Shown here in pieces: positions 39,806 to 50,578 of a stretch of 64,000 bases of DNA; the first letter of the stretch is position 1; each line of letters opens with the position of its first letter. The DNA lies in the NCBI GenBank assembly GCA_964247055.1, contig OZ176058.1, forward strand, positions 1,488,001-1,552,000. The letters are read 5' to 3'. Source of the DNA: Paragordius varius. Lineage: Eukaryota > Nematomorpha. Below the pieces are notes generated by a model that was given only the letters and a program-made list of their open reading frames with translations, had not been told where the DNA came from and searched no databases. Position numbers and translations under genes: made by a program.

Positions 39806-40062
39806 CTGTGTCAAATACAACCCTTTTAACCAAACAAAACAGTATTTCATCCAAACATAACATTTTTCAACCAAACGCAACATTATTCATCCAATCGGAA
39901 CATAGCTGAGTTTGCTAGAAAATAAAGTGCGGATGAAAAAATGTTGCCTTTGGTTGAAGAAAATGTGGTAAAAATGTTGCGCTGGTTGAAAGAATGTTTC
40001 GTCTGATTGAAAAAAGTTGCATTTGCTTGCGTTTGCCTGAAAAGTTCGGAAAAATCTTTTAA
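39806..40062. repeat. foldback-like minisatellite, copy 2
   Basis: Inverted copy of 8,803-9,052, with 'caaccaaacgcaacatt' forms in its first half and 'ggttgaaagaatgtttcg' forms in its second. A 61-codon minus-strand ORF across it (Phe- and Gln-rich) is a by-product of the repeat. Confidence 0.6.
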
Positions 40063-40070
40063 AAAAACAC

Positions 40071-41259
40071 ATATTGTAATGTGTGATAAAACCTACTTAG
40101 CTGATATATATTCACATAACTAAAAACATATAAACATAATCTATTTGTAGATTCTATTTATTCAGCCGCCACCAATTTTTTTGTGTTATTCTAAAATTGA
40201 CTGTTAAAATATTAATCGACTAAAAACTGAAGTTATTTTATCATATAAAATAAAAATATCATAATATAAATACGCGATCACTAATCCTAATTTGTTTGTT
40301 TAATTATTGGACAAAAGTTTTTATTAATGCGTTTCGAAAGGAAAAATTAAATAGTAGTTGAAATATTGAGTTCAAATCATATTCAGAAATAAAACTATGA
40401 GTTTTAAAACAGGTTTTTAAAACGTTGAATTCAGATTGTAACTTTTAAATCATAAAGGAAAGAATTGCCTTTACTATTTAAAATTAATTAATGAAAAATA
40501 TAATTGAAAGATTATCATAGGGCTACATTCTGTAACCAATAAAGTTATACTTCATCTTAAATGTTTAATGATACCTAATGAATAGGATAAATTAAATTTA
40601 TAAGCATCTATGAAGCTTAAAAATATTAATAAAAAGTATATAAGACAGTATGCCTATTTAGCTTCGATACACCTGGGATAAATTCGAAAGGAGTAAATAT
40701 AATCTAAATTGATTAGCATGACAATTTTGAGTTATATAATATATTATTAAATCAAAGTGACCTATCAACACTTCGATTTTACCGTACATTTTTGTTTAAT
40801 TTGATTCATTGTGTAATAAACATTTCTTTATGGCATAATTTATTATTTTTTGAGTATATTATGAATTTTATGATATACAAAAATACATAATACTAATTTG
40901 TTTAATAGATTAGGTAGCACATACAAATCTATTACAGCCGTCAGGCTAGCTTTATATAGTCAATGTCAAACAAACGTAAACTTAAATGACAAATATTTTT
41001 ACAAAAAACAACCATACTTTTAACTTTGATTTTTCTTACAACCATTAAATATATTTAAATTAATTTAAAAGGTATATTACCATACAATATCCCTAATTCA
41101 CACATAAAAACTGTGAGTTTGAAAAATAGAAAATATAGTCGTATTTTCGAAATTTGTTTATATAACATTTTAGCGTATTCAATATTACCATCTATATAAA
41201 AGGAAAATGAAGTGTTAGTATAAATATGTATAAAATTTGATATTTAATTGTAATCTAAA
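40071..41259. other. AT-rich stretch without recognised features
   Basis: No gene or clear element boundary is visible. A 'caaccatacttttaactttg' block near 41,010 is related to the small palindromic elements at 5,534-5,713 and 60,203-60,423, so at least one more decayed copy is likely. Confidence 0.5.
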
Positions 41260-42838
41260 AATGATTTAGAGCCAAAAATTTTATTTCCATGGGAATTTTA
41301 TCCGTTTACGCGCCACACAATCGGTGTTCGATAGTAGTTTTATTCATATATATATATACATATATATTATTTTAATAACAGTTTCAACTATTGATAAATT
41401 ATGGCAATTTATTTCATTGTTTATTAATGTCCTAAATTGAAACAATATATAGATAACTGATAAAAATTATAGACGTGAAATTTACCTGCCATCTCTTTAT
41501 AAAAATCAACCCTATGAGTACTTTAATAAAACGATTGTACTACCACATTTTTATTCATAGAAGCAAATGGTAATAGGGTTTAATTAAATATAATAAAGTT
41601 GGCTTTTATATTTGTTTTTTTGTCATCCGATTTCAATACTAAATTTAAGGTTTAATTTTTTGCAATATATTGTCCCACCTCTAATTAAGCCGTGCTAGCA
41701 TTTTAGGCAAAACCACCGTTTAATAGCCTAAATCGACCAAATATCTATTATGTGAAGATCTGAAAAATTCTATAAATTCCAACCTGAGCTATGATACAGG
41801 GTGTTAAGGGTAAAAAGAATATGTACTTAGACATATCTAATACTAGATAAATGGAGAAGATCAGTAAATACCAAAATGAATTACTATGTTTCAGATTTCA
41901 CCGAATATTTTAGACTCGAATCTCATCTCTCACCTCTTAATTCAGATCCATATGATTTAGTTCAACCTGATCATACCCGATAGAAGAGCCTGGCTCTTAC
42001 ACTGCATGTATGGTGTGCCAAAATCAATGCTGAAACTCAGCAGTATTTCCATTACGACCGTCAGCTGTATGGAGAGTTTTAAAGGCTTTTACATGTCCTA
42101 GTGCAATTTAGTCTTTATCCTATATATTGAAAAAGAAATTCTAAACCGTTTATCTAAAATTTAAAGCACAATACCGAGGTCAAGTTTGTTGTAAGCATCC
42201 AAGCAAAGATTGATATGTCTTAGGACAATATCTGAGGCTGGAATAATCAGTTTTATATTAAACATTGAAAATAACCTTTAGTTTTTAATGTTACCGTTTG
42301 CCACTGGTAAAGATGTGATGAAATCTATCAGATTTGCACAGCTTTGATTGACAAGATATTACTTTATATTTATATAAGTAGTAAAATTAAACAATATAGC
42401 AATACATAATTATAAAGGTTTTTTTTTCAATTGTATACCGCAGTAAAAGTTATAAAAAAAGGTTTTTAAAAGTCATAAATTTAAACAAATTCAATTTATT
42501 GTAAAATGTTAATTGTTAACATCCACCGAAATTAGGTTTTATTTTTTACAAAAAAATCACTTAGACGGGTGAATAAAAAAATTACAAATCAAATAGATAA
42601 AATGTTATAAAATATGACAAACAAGTGATGAACTCACAATTTGTATTAAAATTTAGGAATATAAATTATAGCCAAAAATTATATATTCTAGGAAATTTTC
42701 AGATGATCTATCCATTGTATTCGGTAAATATGATGGATGGTAAATATTTTTAAATCGTATTAAAATTATGGACTTAGATATAACCCACCATCTCTATATT
42801 GATAGTCCCATGAATTTTTTGTCATTTTTTTAACATTA
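41260..42838 (+). repeat. type-c repeat block, plus, third copy
   Basis: Homologous to 22,060-24,830 but shorter and more eroded: 'atttccatgggaattttatc' (41,282), 'acctgccatctctttataaa' (41,485), the GC-richer box (41,985-42,080), the RT box (42,692) and 'accatctctatattgata' (42,787). It is split by the LTR element and resumes at 47,326. Confidence 0.65.
42692..42739 (+). pseudogene. eroded RT box (type c)
   Basis: It reads E-I-F then D-D-L-S-I-V-F-G-K-Y after a small deletion removing the Tyr-Ala part. It aligns with 33,082-33,126 on both sides of the gap. Confidence 0.45.
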
Positions 42839-43124
42839 TGTTAAAAGGGTTATCATCATACGCAAATTATCCTTCATAGTGCATAATACACTTTGGTCCT
42901 TGTTACGTTAAAAATATATATTACCTTGGTTGTGAATGCAAATTATTTTATTTATACTTATTATCTAACAACGTTTAAACCACACAACTTTATCCTTGTG
43001 AATGCAATAACCAAATTTCCTAATGTATATAAGGAATCATTGTAACACACAGAACACATTATATTATATTATTCAGTTTTGATGTTATACTAAATAAATA
43101 AATATATCCTTTTTTTTTATATTA
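42839..43124 (+). repeat. 5' LTR
   Basis: It begins TGTTAAAAGGG and ends ATATTA. It includes a 'gtatataaggaatcattgta' region that could serve as promoter, and 'aataaata' near its end. Confidence 0.9.
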
Positions 43125-43146
43125 ACTGGCGCGGCTATTCGAGGCT

Positions 43147-44300
43147 ATGGAAAAAATTAATTTACCATGTTTTAATCCAAATGTTGAGTTTACAAATTAT
43201 ATTACATATATTAAACGCAATTTGGAGGTCAAGAATGTCGCAGCCACTGATGAAAATATGAAAGCATGTTTGTTGGCTTTCGAAGGGATCGAAAATATTA
43301 ATAAAATTGAAAATTATTTCTATCCACAAGAAATAGACGACATACCATTCCCAGATCTATTAAACGCCGGTATAAAAATCTTCTCCCCCTCAAGGAATAT
43401 TTTTTCGTCGCGTTTTGATTTAATTAAAATGAAGAGGGGGAGAATGGAAACGTTCACAGAATTCCTGTTAAGAGTTAAACAAATGGCCATCCACTGCCGG
43501 TTCTCGTCAAACATTGACGAGCACATCAGAGATGTATTCATCGCCGGGTTAGAGGAGTACGCCGTGGAAATGGAACTATTCACACGGTTCCCAGAAGCTT
43601 TAGAAAACGGGGCTCCCGTTTCTCTAAATACGGTGTTAAATATTGCCTTATCACATGAGAAGGCACGAGATGGACTAACGAATACAGAAGTGCTGTCCAT
43701 CAATATTGATAATGATAATAAAAGTAACAATAATAAGAACCACAGTAGTAATGGTGAAATAAACGAAATAGCCACACTTCACCAATCAAAAAGCAACCAT
43801 AGTAATAATAACCGACGAACCTGCACAAGTGGGACGACTCATACGTTGGGACATTGCCCTGCCTATGGGAAAGAATGTTATAGATGCCATCGTTCAAACC
43901 ACTTTGCTCGATGTTGTAAGGTAACGTTTAAAGCATATTCCCTTTTTAATAAGACAAAAAAAACCCAAATTATTCCTAAAATAAATAATTTTCCTATTGA
44001 AATGATATTTGATACGGGTGCCGATATTTCAATCATAAATTATAAAAACTGGTGCCGTCTAGGCAAGCCAGCACTAGATTTTGATAACAATAATATTTTC
44101 ATACATACACACAATAATAATCGTATAAAAACATTAGGTAAATGCAAATTACAGGTTGAATTAGATAAAAGAACGCACATTCTAGAGTGCTTTATTATAA
44201 ACAACAACTTACCATCAATATTTGGAATGGACTGGATAAAACAATTTAATTTAAAATTACCCAATCATGTAATAATAAATAACTTATCTTCATATGATAT
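43147..44300 (+). pseudogene. gypsy Gag-protease part
   Basis: The Gag-like N-terminal portion is followed by a CCHC zinc knuckle (C-Y-R-C-H-R-S-N-H-F-A-R-C-C) and then an aspartic protease with F-D-T-G-A-D and a later F-G-M-D-W-I block. In life Gag packages the element RNA and the protease processes the polyprotein. The basic, Asn-rich linker between Gag and knuckle is unusual in composition. Part of the fossil element at 42,839-47,325. Confidence 0.85.
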
Positions 44301-44329
44301 ATATAACAAATTTAGCAAGGTAGAAGGGT

Positions 44330-45570
44330 GCCACTATCGTTACAAAGAGTGGAGGATGAGATAAATAGATTGGTAAAACTGGATATAATTGAGCCTGTTG
44401 ATCCAAAAAAGACTAGAATCGTTTGGTCCAGCCCTACTGTAAATATTTTAAAACCTAATAAAGAGCTTAGAATATGCGCGGATTTTAAAATAAGTATAAA
44501 TCCACACATAAAACCGCCGCAATACATAATCCCAACCTTTGACGACCTCATCTCAAAAATTTCCTTCGGCAAATCTTTCTTGACACTAGATTTGAAAGAC
44601 GCCTATTTTCAAATTCCAGTAGACCCAGATAGTCAGCACTTACTAACAATTTCGACACATAAGGGGTTTTATAGGTATAAACGATGCCTTTCGGGTATTG
44701 CGCCCCAAGCTTCTTTCAACAAATAATGGACGAGTTATTAAAAGATTGCGCAGGTACAGCCGTTTATTTAGATGACGTTATAGAGATAGGAGAAACCGAG
44801 ACAAAGCACAAGGACAACCTAATAAAGGTATTTACCAAATTGGAGACAATGGGATTAAAATTGCGCAAAGATAAAATAAAACATTTTCAACCATCTGTGG
44901 AATATCTTGGTCACATTATTTCTGAAAATTGCATTAAACCCTTCCCAAATAAAATTAAAGCCATCCAAGAGTGCCCGACCCCGACCAACAAAACCACTCT
45001 TAGATCATTTTTGGGTTTACTTAATTTTCATGCAAAATTCATCCCTTTCCTAAGCATTTTAATGGGAGAACTACATAAATTAGCAGGTAACAAACAAAAA
45101 TGGTGTTGGACGCTAACGCATGATTCGATATTCAAAAAAGCTACAGACTTGATCTGCCAGAGTAGTTCCTTGCATCCGTATAATCCCAAACTACCTATAG
45201 TCTTGGAAACCGACGCGTCAATGTCGGGATACGGTGCTATTTTATCACATAGAACTACAGCGGGTAATCGCCCGATCGCCTACACGTCAAAAAAATGCTC
45301 TCAGGCTGAAGGAAACTATTCAGTAATTGAGCGAGAAGCAAAATCTATCCTAATAGCGTTAAGGAAGTTTAAAACCTTTTTGTATGGCAGTAATACAAAC
45401 GGACCACAAACCTCTAATGAAACTATTTGGGCCTCAAAGAGATGTAAGTAAAATTAATAATTGTAAACTAGTACGCTGGATAACTAGAACATCGGTATTC
45501 GATTTTAACATAGAATATCACCCTGGTACAGAAAACATAGCTGACTGCCTATCGAGACCTCCCATAAAAA
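44330..45570 (+). pseudogene. gypsy reverse transcriptase and RNase H part
   Basis: RT motifs in order are a V-W-S-S-P block, L-D-L-K-D-A-Y-F-Q-I-P (motif A), P-F-G-Y-C-A-P-S-F-F-Q and Y-L-D-D (motif C), then the connection F-L-G-L-L-N-F-H. RNase H follows with E-T-D-A-S-M-S-G-Y-G-A, Y-S-V-I-E-R-E and T-D-H-K-P-L. This is diagnostic of the Ty3/gypsy clade. The region is broken in this copy. Confidence 0.85.
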
Positions 45571-45599
45571 CCAGGAGCCGATGGCGTTTGAAAAAGATG

Positions 45600-46620
45600 A
45601 TGAAAATAGCAATGTTCATTTGATTTGGTCCAACGAATTAAATTTAAATAGAGAAATTATCTATCAAGAGTCTATGAAGGATCCTACTATAGCAAAATTA
45701 AAAGTAGCCCTAAGGTCTAATAATTGGACGGACCCCCTGGTCAAGCCTTTCATAGCAATAAAAAATGAAATTGAGGATGCATACGGTCTATTATTTGTGG
45801 GAGATCGGGTAATAATCCCGAACAAAATTAAGCCAGATATTTTAAGATGCCTGCATAGTGGCCATGCGGGAATACAAGCCGTGAAACTATTAAGCCGTGA
45901 AAAGGTTTATTGGCCCGGGTTGAGCCAAGATATCGATAAATGGGTGCGTAGTTGCCAAAACTGTCAAAGGCTGCGCCCAAATGTACCCGAAAATCCCACC
46001 TATCAATGGAACGGGAATACAACCATATGGGAACGGCTCCACCTAGATATCGCTGGCCATTGACAATTTATATTGGGTGGTACTAATCGATCATTGCACC
46101 CGCTGGGTGGAGGTAGAAACGTTACGTTCTGTGAATACCGGTAATATCCTTAAGTTTTTAGAAACCTGTTTTTGCCGGTATGGGTACCCAAAAGTGGTGG
46201 TTACTGATAACGGCTCTTATTTTAAATCGGGGGAGTTTGAGAGAACTTTAGCTTCCTCTAATATAAAACACGTAACATCAGCTCCCTACCACCCCCGAAC
46301 AAATGGGTTGGTAGAGAGGGTAATTTACACTCTAAAAAATCATTATTCAATGTCAACCCCACTTTCCGCAGACCTTTCCGCAGACCCAGTACGAAGATTA
46401 AACCAAATCTTATGGGCTTATCGAAACACGCATCACAGTTCTACGAAGGAGACCCCCGCGCATTTGTTTTTAAAAAGAACTATGCAAAGCCCATTAACAT
46501 GGATGAAAACGAAACCCAACGAATTCATGGATACTCCCGACATTCCGCAGGAGTTTGAAAAGGGGCAAAAAGTATATTCAAGAATGAATTGTGTTCTGGT
46601 TGGAGGGAGGGACAAATCGT
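45600..46620 (+). pseudogene. gypsy integrase part
   Basis: The zinc-binding H-H-C-C region (H-S-G-H-A-G, then C-Q-N-C-Q) precedes the catalytic core with L-H-L-D-I-A-G, V-V-T-D-N-G-S-Y-F and H-P-R-T-N-G-L-V-E-R. Integrase would join element DNA into the host chromosome. Position after RNase H is the gypsy order. The region is broken in this copy. Confidence 0.85.
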
Positions 46621-46735
46621 CGACAGAACGGGTTGGTTATCGTACAATGTCAACGACAATGGCAAATTATCCGCAAACATGCTGATCAATTAAGGAATCG
46701 CATGGATTGGTCGGCCGAGGGAGAAGACGGGAGAA

Positions 46736-46845
46736 GTGAGGAAAAGACTAAAAACTCAAACAACAACTTAAACAACAATGATAATAACAGTGAGGAAAAG
46801 ACTAAAAACTTAACCAACAACTTAAACAACAATGATAATAACCTC
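46736..46845 (+). repeat. tandem duplication in the element's 3' region
   Basis: A block of roughly 54 bp ('gaggaaaagactaaaaact' and an Asn-rich 'caacaatgataataac') occurs twice in a row. It codes for a low-complexity Glu/Lys/Asn stretch. It is internal to the LTR element. Confidence 0.7.
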
Positions 46846-47033
46846 CGAAAACATCGCACGGAACATGAAATAAGAACCCCTGAAAACATCGAGGAGAATC
46901 CGGAATCAGAAAGTGCGCCTTCAAGTGAGAATACAGCCGTGCAAACAAGTGACACTTCTCCTACTACAACTCGCCGGTACCCGATTAGATCCCGAAAGCC
47001 ACCCGACCGATATCAAGCTTAAGGAAGAAGGTT

Positions 47034-47325
47034 TGTTAAAAGGGTTATCATCATACGCAAATTATCCTTCTCTTTTTTAGTGCATAATACACTTTGGTCC
47101 TTGTTACGTTAAAAATATATATTACCTTGGTTGTGAATGCAAATTATTTTATTTATACTTATTATCTTTAACAACGTTTAAACCACACAACTTTATCCTT
47201 GTGAATGCAATAACCAAATTTCCTAATGTATATAAGGAATCATTCTAACACACAGAACACATTATATTATATTATTTAGTTTTGATGTTATACTAAGTAA
47301 ATAAATATATCCTTTTTTTATATTA
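47034..47325 (+). repeat. 3' LTR
   Basis: Same sequence as the 5' LTR apart from about three substitutions and short indels, including an extra few bases near 47,072. It is followed directly by CATTA. Confidence 0.9.
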
Positions 47326-48993
47326 CATTATATAATGGTATTTTTCATCAAATCCGTCATTACCGCTAGAACGATATAAAAAAATATACCAAAAAGATAA
47401 TATTTTAATTTTTACGGTAAAAAACAGTTTTATTTTTTAGAAAAAGTTTAGTAAGATAAACATTTATATCATATCCTTCATAAAAATTAATTAGCTGATA
47501 TAATATTGTTAGGAAAATGACTGTATTAAAACGTCAATATAATTTGGGATTATAAATGAATTTTTAATCTTATATTATATTTAGTTTCAAATATTTTGAA
47601 TTATTTGAATTTTTATTTATTAATATTAGTGCCAATTTAATTTTTTAACGGTATTATATAATTTTGGGTTTACGTTCACGGTGTGCTTTAAACTTTTAAT
47701 TTAAATATTTTTATCAACCCAATTGATAGAGATAGAGCCAAAATCAAAAGAGTATGTATCGTGTCCAACACAAATATTTTCGCGGCTGCTTAGAAAATTT
47801 TTGGTTTTTTAATTAGTTTGTGGGCAATTACACATATCTTTTGAAAAATTGTAAATTTTTGATTTTATCCAAATTTTAATTTTTCTGACATTTTAGAGAG
47901 CACTTTTGCTTACCGTTGAAAATCCCTCTTTTGAGCCATATACTTAGAATTTTTATCCATTAATAATATATAATTTAAAGCAATTTTAACTCAGTAATGT
48001 CCAACACGTGGCCCAGATTTATTGTGCGGCCCACATGAATTCAAAATTTAGACAAAAAAATACAAAATTTTCGTTATTTAAAGATCTTGATGAAATGGAT
48101 ATTTTAAACATATTCACCAAATAATATCTTGCTAATTTTGGCGAATTAGGGAAAATTAATATAATGTATGGTCAAATAATGTCCCTATATTCATAAATAT
48201 TTGGTCTATATCTATGTATTTCACAAAATACCAAATATAAATTTAATTGTGCGCTTTCTTTAAAGTGAATTTTTTTATTAAGAAGTTTTACTGATTTAAA
48301 TTTTGTTGGGAAAAAATTTGCCCCCGGTCATCGGTTATTTTAATAATTACATTGAAATAATAACCTTAAATTCAAATAGAAAATTAATAAAATATAAAAT
48401 AATACACAAAAACAATAAATAGGCTTTTTCGCAAAAGAAATGGATTTCTTATGTTCTGAATTAATTTTTTATTTGTAAATTATTTTATAATTTAAAAAGT
48501 AAGAACTACAATAATATTTTAATGTTTTTTGGATTACTTTAATAAAAGCAGTTTTTACATAATTGGGAACTTCAGATATTTATGTATTATAATACGTTTA
48601 AACTAAATATGAATATATTATTAATAATTAAAATTAAAAGCAAAATATTATGCAATTTTTTTCATGAAGGTTTAAGAATCAGGCATTTTCGTACTGCGGC
48701 TCATGGTTATGTAAAATAAGCCTTATGAAAATAATGTGTATGAAAGGAAACTATTAATGTTAAAAAACATTTATTCTTAATTTTACAAATATCCAACAAT
48801 AAGCTATTATCGGTTAGTACGTAAGGAAAAAATATACAAGTTTTAGGCATTATAAGACTATATAAAATGATAAACTAAAGAATGATTGGTAATGGTAAAT
48901 GTTATGTATTTGAGGATTTCAAACAAATGGGTAAGATTAACTTAATAAATAGATGGCGGTAATTTAAACACATGATAAAATAAAAGCCAATCA
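47326..48993 (+). repeat. type-a unit after the LTR element, plus orientation
   Basis: It resumes the repeat split by the LTR element: 'catcaaatccgtcattacc' (47,347), 'tattgttaggaaaatgactg' (47,503), 'acaaatattttcgcggctgc' (47,769), the 'tgtccaacacgtggcc' block (48,000), 'taggctttttcgcaaaagaa' (48,420) and 'aataaatagatggcgg' (48,944). It is then cut by the DNA transposon at 48,994 and continues at 56,265. Confidence 0.65.
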
Positions 48994-49183
48994 CACTGTG
49001 CAACAAATTTTATCCTTTTCTTTTAGACTAGAGTGAAAATTACGACATCTTATAGTGAATTTTTTTCTGAAAATAATGATATATTTAATATTTTCCTATC
49101 TCTTTTTCACGAGCCGCTAAAAGGTTTTAAAAATCCAAAAACCATCAAAAATGCCTGTTTTTGTAACCCTATAATTTTTTGAG
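48994..49183 (+). repeat. left TIR of the DNA transposon, outer part
   Basis: Pairs with 56,085-56,264. The left repeat continues at 50,285-50,445 beyond a nested insertion. Confidence 0.8.
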
Positions 49184-49420
49184 TAAATGTTAATTTTTAA
49201 TATCAAGAATTATTTTTTAATCCATGTGGCAATTTTTTATCCTTTTAAAAGTTGTTTTACAAGCATATAAAATTACATATATATTTAAATGTACTTACAT
49301 GTCCCTTTTCGGTACACATATATTAACATTGCAATTATATTATAACATTGCAATATGTTCCTCTTCTCGCTACATTTATTATTTGAGAAATGGTAACATC
49401 GCATATGGGTTTTGCCTACT

Positions 49421-49482
49421 TTGATAAATATTTAGGTTTGATATAACATTTTTGATAAATATTTAGGTTTGATATAACATTT
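49421..49482 (+). repeat. 31-bp tandem duplication
   Basis: Two perfect copies of a unit beginning 'ttgataaatatttaggtttg'. Confidence 0.9.
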
Positions 49483-49621
49483 TTTATAAAATTAGGTATT
49501 AATCAGTATGTTATCTGTTGAGCATACCTTGATTTTTAATTTATAATTTTATATATTTTTTTTATAATAAATATTAAGTTTCTATTATTTTGTCAAAAAG
49601 AAATTTAAAATAAATTTATAG

Positions 49622-49844
49622 TTTTTGTGAAGAAGATAGTATAGATGAAAGTTTGCCATCAACATTAGATTCAAACTATGGCACATTAATAACCCAGACT
49701 CCAGAGATCAAAAAAAGTCAGGAAAAATGCCATTTCAATGTGGAAGAATTGATTGAAAACTTAACTCAAATTCTTGAAAATATTCAGCACATTCATTTTA
49801 AGTATTATGAGCACACCAAAAAAATGTCAAAAATATTTGCTTAA
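49622..49844 (+). CDS. exon-like ORF inside the nested element
   Basis: An AT-rich tract ending 'aaatttatag' precedes an open frame of about 74 codons ending in TAA. It starts F-C-E-E-D-S-I-D-E-S-L and continues with a Gln/Lys/Glu-rich stretch ending K-K-M-S-K-I-F-A. The middle, E-E-L-I-E-N-L-T-Q-I-L-E-N-I-Q, has helix-like heptad spacing. There is no good ATG at the start, so it looks like a terminal exon behind a splice acceptor. I do not recognise the protein. It could be a host exon captured between the inverted repeats, the last exon of a lost transposon gene, or chance. Confidence 0.35.
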
Positions 49845-50578
49845 ATAAATTACCACTTGTAAAATAATTAATTATAAATGGTATTATTTTACCATTTTTC
49901 GTGACATTTCTCAGTTTTCAATTTAGGTGATATAGTGTTTTCAAAAAAAGTCAGCAATATCAAATTAATATTTAAATTTGTATAATACAGTTTTATTACG
50001 CACATAAGCGATTTATATGTTAATTTCAAATATCTTTTTTTATAGTCTTTTCTGAAATATTTTTTAATTAATTATTAAAAACTTAATTTTTTATAAAAAA
50101 AATTATATATAAAACTTAAAAAATTATTTAATGAAGTAGGCACAACACATATGCAATGTTACCATTTCTATAATAAAATATGTAGCGAAAAGGGGAACAT
50201 ATTGCAATGTTAATATATCTCTCATATATGTGTACCGAATGCCACATGGATTAAAAAAAAAATTATTGATATTAATAACATTTAATGTATATTTTTTGGG
50301 GGGATATTACAAATTATATTTTAAAATTCATGTAACATTTTAAAATTTTTAAAAGTCTCTACTACTTTTTGATTTATTTGGAAAAAACGAAACTAAGCTC
50401 CAAAAAAATAGCGTTTCAAAACAATGAAAAATTAAGAGACATACTGGCATCATTTGATTGACAGCTTTTCATTATACATTACTAAAATAATAAAATTTAA
50501 TTGCTTTTTTATAAATATAAAAAATAATATATATATTTAATAAGTTGAGTGGGTGACGACGAAGTGTTGTTAAATAAG

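Larger units (their letters stand above)
35050..40070 (-). repeat. right arm of inverted repeat IR-2, with tandem units
   Basis: Mirror partner of 8,750-14,770. It contains consecutive units in the same orientation, with 'aataaatagatgg' landmarks at 34,767, 36,466 and 38,286 (spacings about 1.70 and 1.82 kb), which gives the best view of the repeat period. At the far end it carries the DKGF-like box (39,130-39,250, inverted) and the second foldback minisatellite. Confidence 0.75.
42839..47325 (+). mobile_element. Ty3/gypsy LTR retrotransposon, young but broken
   Basis: This is a nearly full-length 4.49-kb element: two LTRs of 286 and 292 bp, a primer-binding-like TGG just inside the left LTR, a purine-rich tract (aaggaagaagg) just before the right LTR, and 5-bp CATTA duplications on both sides (42,834-42,838 and 47,326-47,330). 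Part order is Gag with zinc knuckle, protease, reverse transcriptase, RNase H, integrase, which is the Ty3/gypsy order. No envelope is seen. The LTRs differ by about three substitutions plus a few short indels, suggesting a recent insertion. Even so the coding part is interrupted about half a dozen times, so this copy is a fossil. It sits inside an old type-c repeat whose uninterrupted counterpart is at 33,310-33,345. Confidence 0.92.
49184..50284. mobile_element. 1.1-kb inverted-repeat element nested in the left TIR
   Basis: Arms of 170-250 bp start TAAATGTTA and share 'aatccatgtggca', 'aacattgcaatatgttcc', 'tcgctacat' and 'aaatggtaacat' in inverse orientation (49,184-49,440 with 50,128-50,284). 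The inner part holds two 31-bp tandem copies (49,421-49,482) and an exon-like ORF. The boundaries are fixed by comparison with the unsplit right TIR of the host transposon near 56,080. No transposase is seen, so it is non-autonomous. Confidence 0.6.

Noticed and set aside
39887-40072. 61-codon Phe/Gln-rich ORF
   Set aside because: By-product of the foldback minisatellite motif.
1-42838. Simple non-coding satellite array
   Set aside because: Units are long, non-uniform and in both orientations, and they share a codon-level RT box, which a plain satellite would not explain.
43125-43146. Naming the primer tRNA of the gypsy element
   Set aside because: The sequence after the left LTR starts TGGCGCGG but does not match a tRNA 3' end I can identify with certainty.
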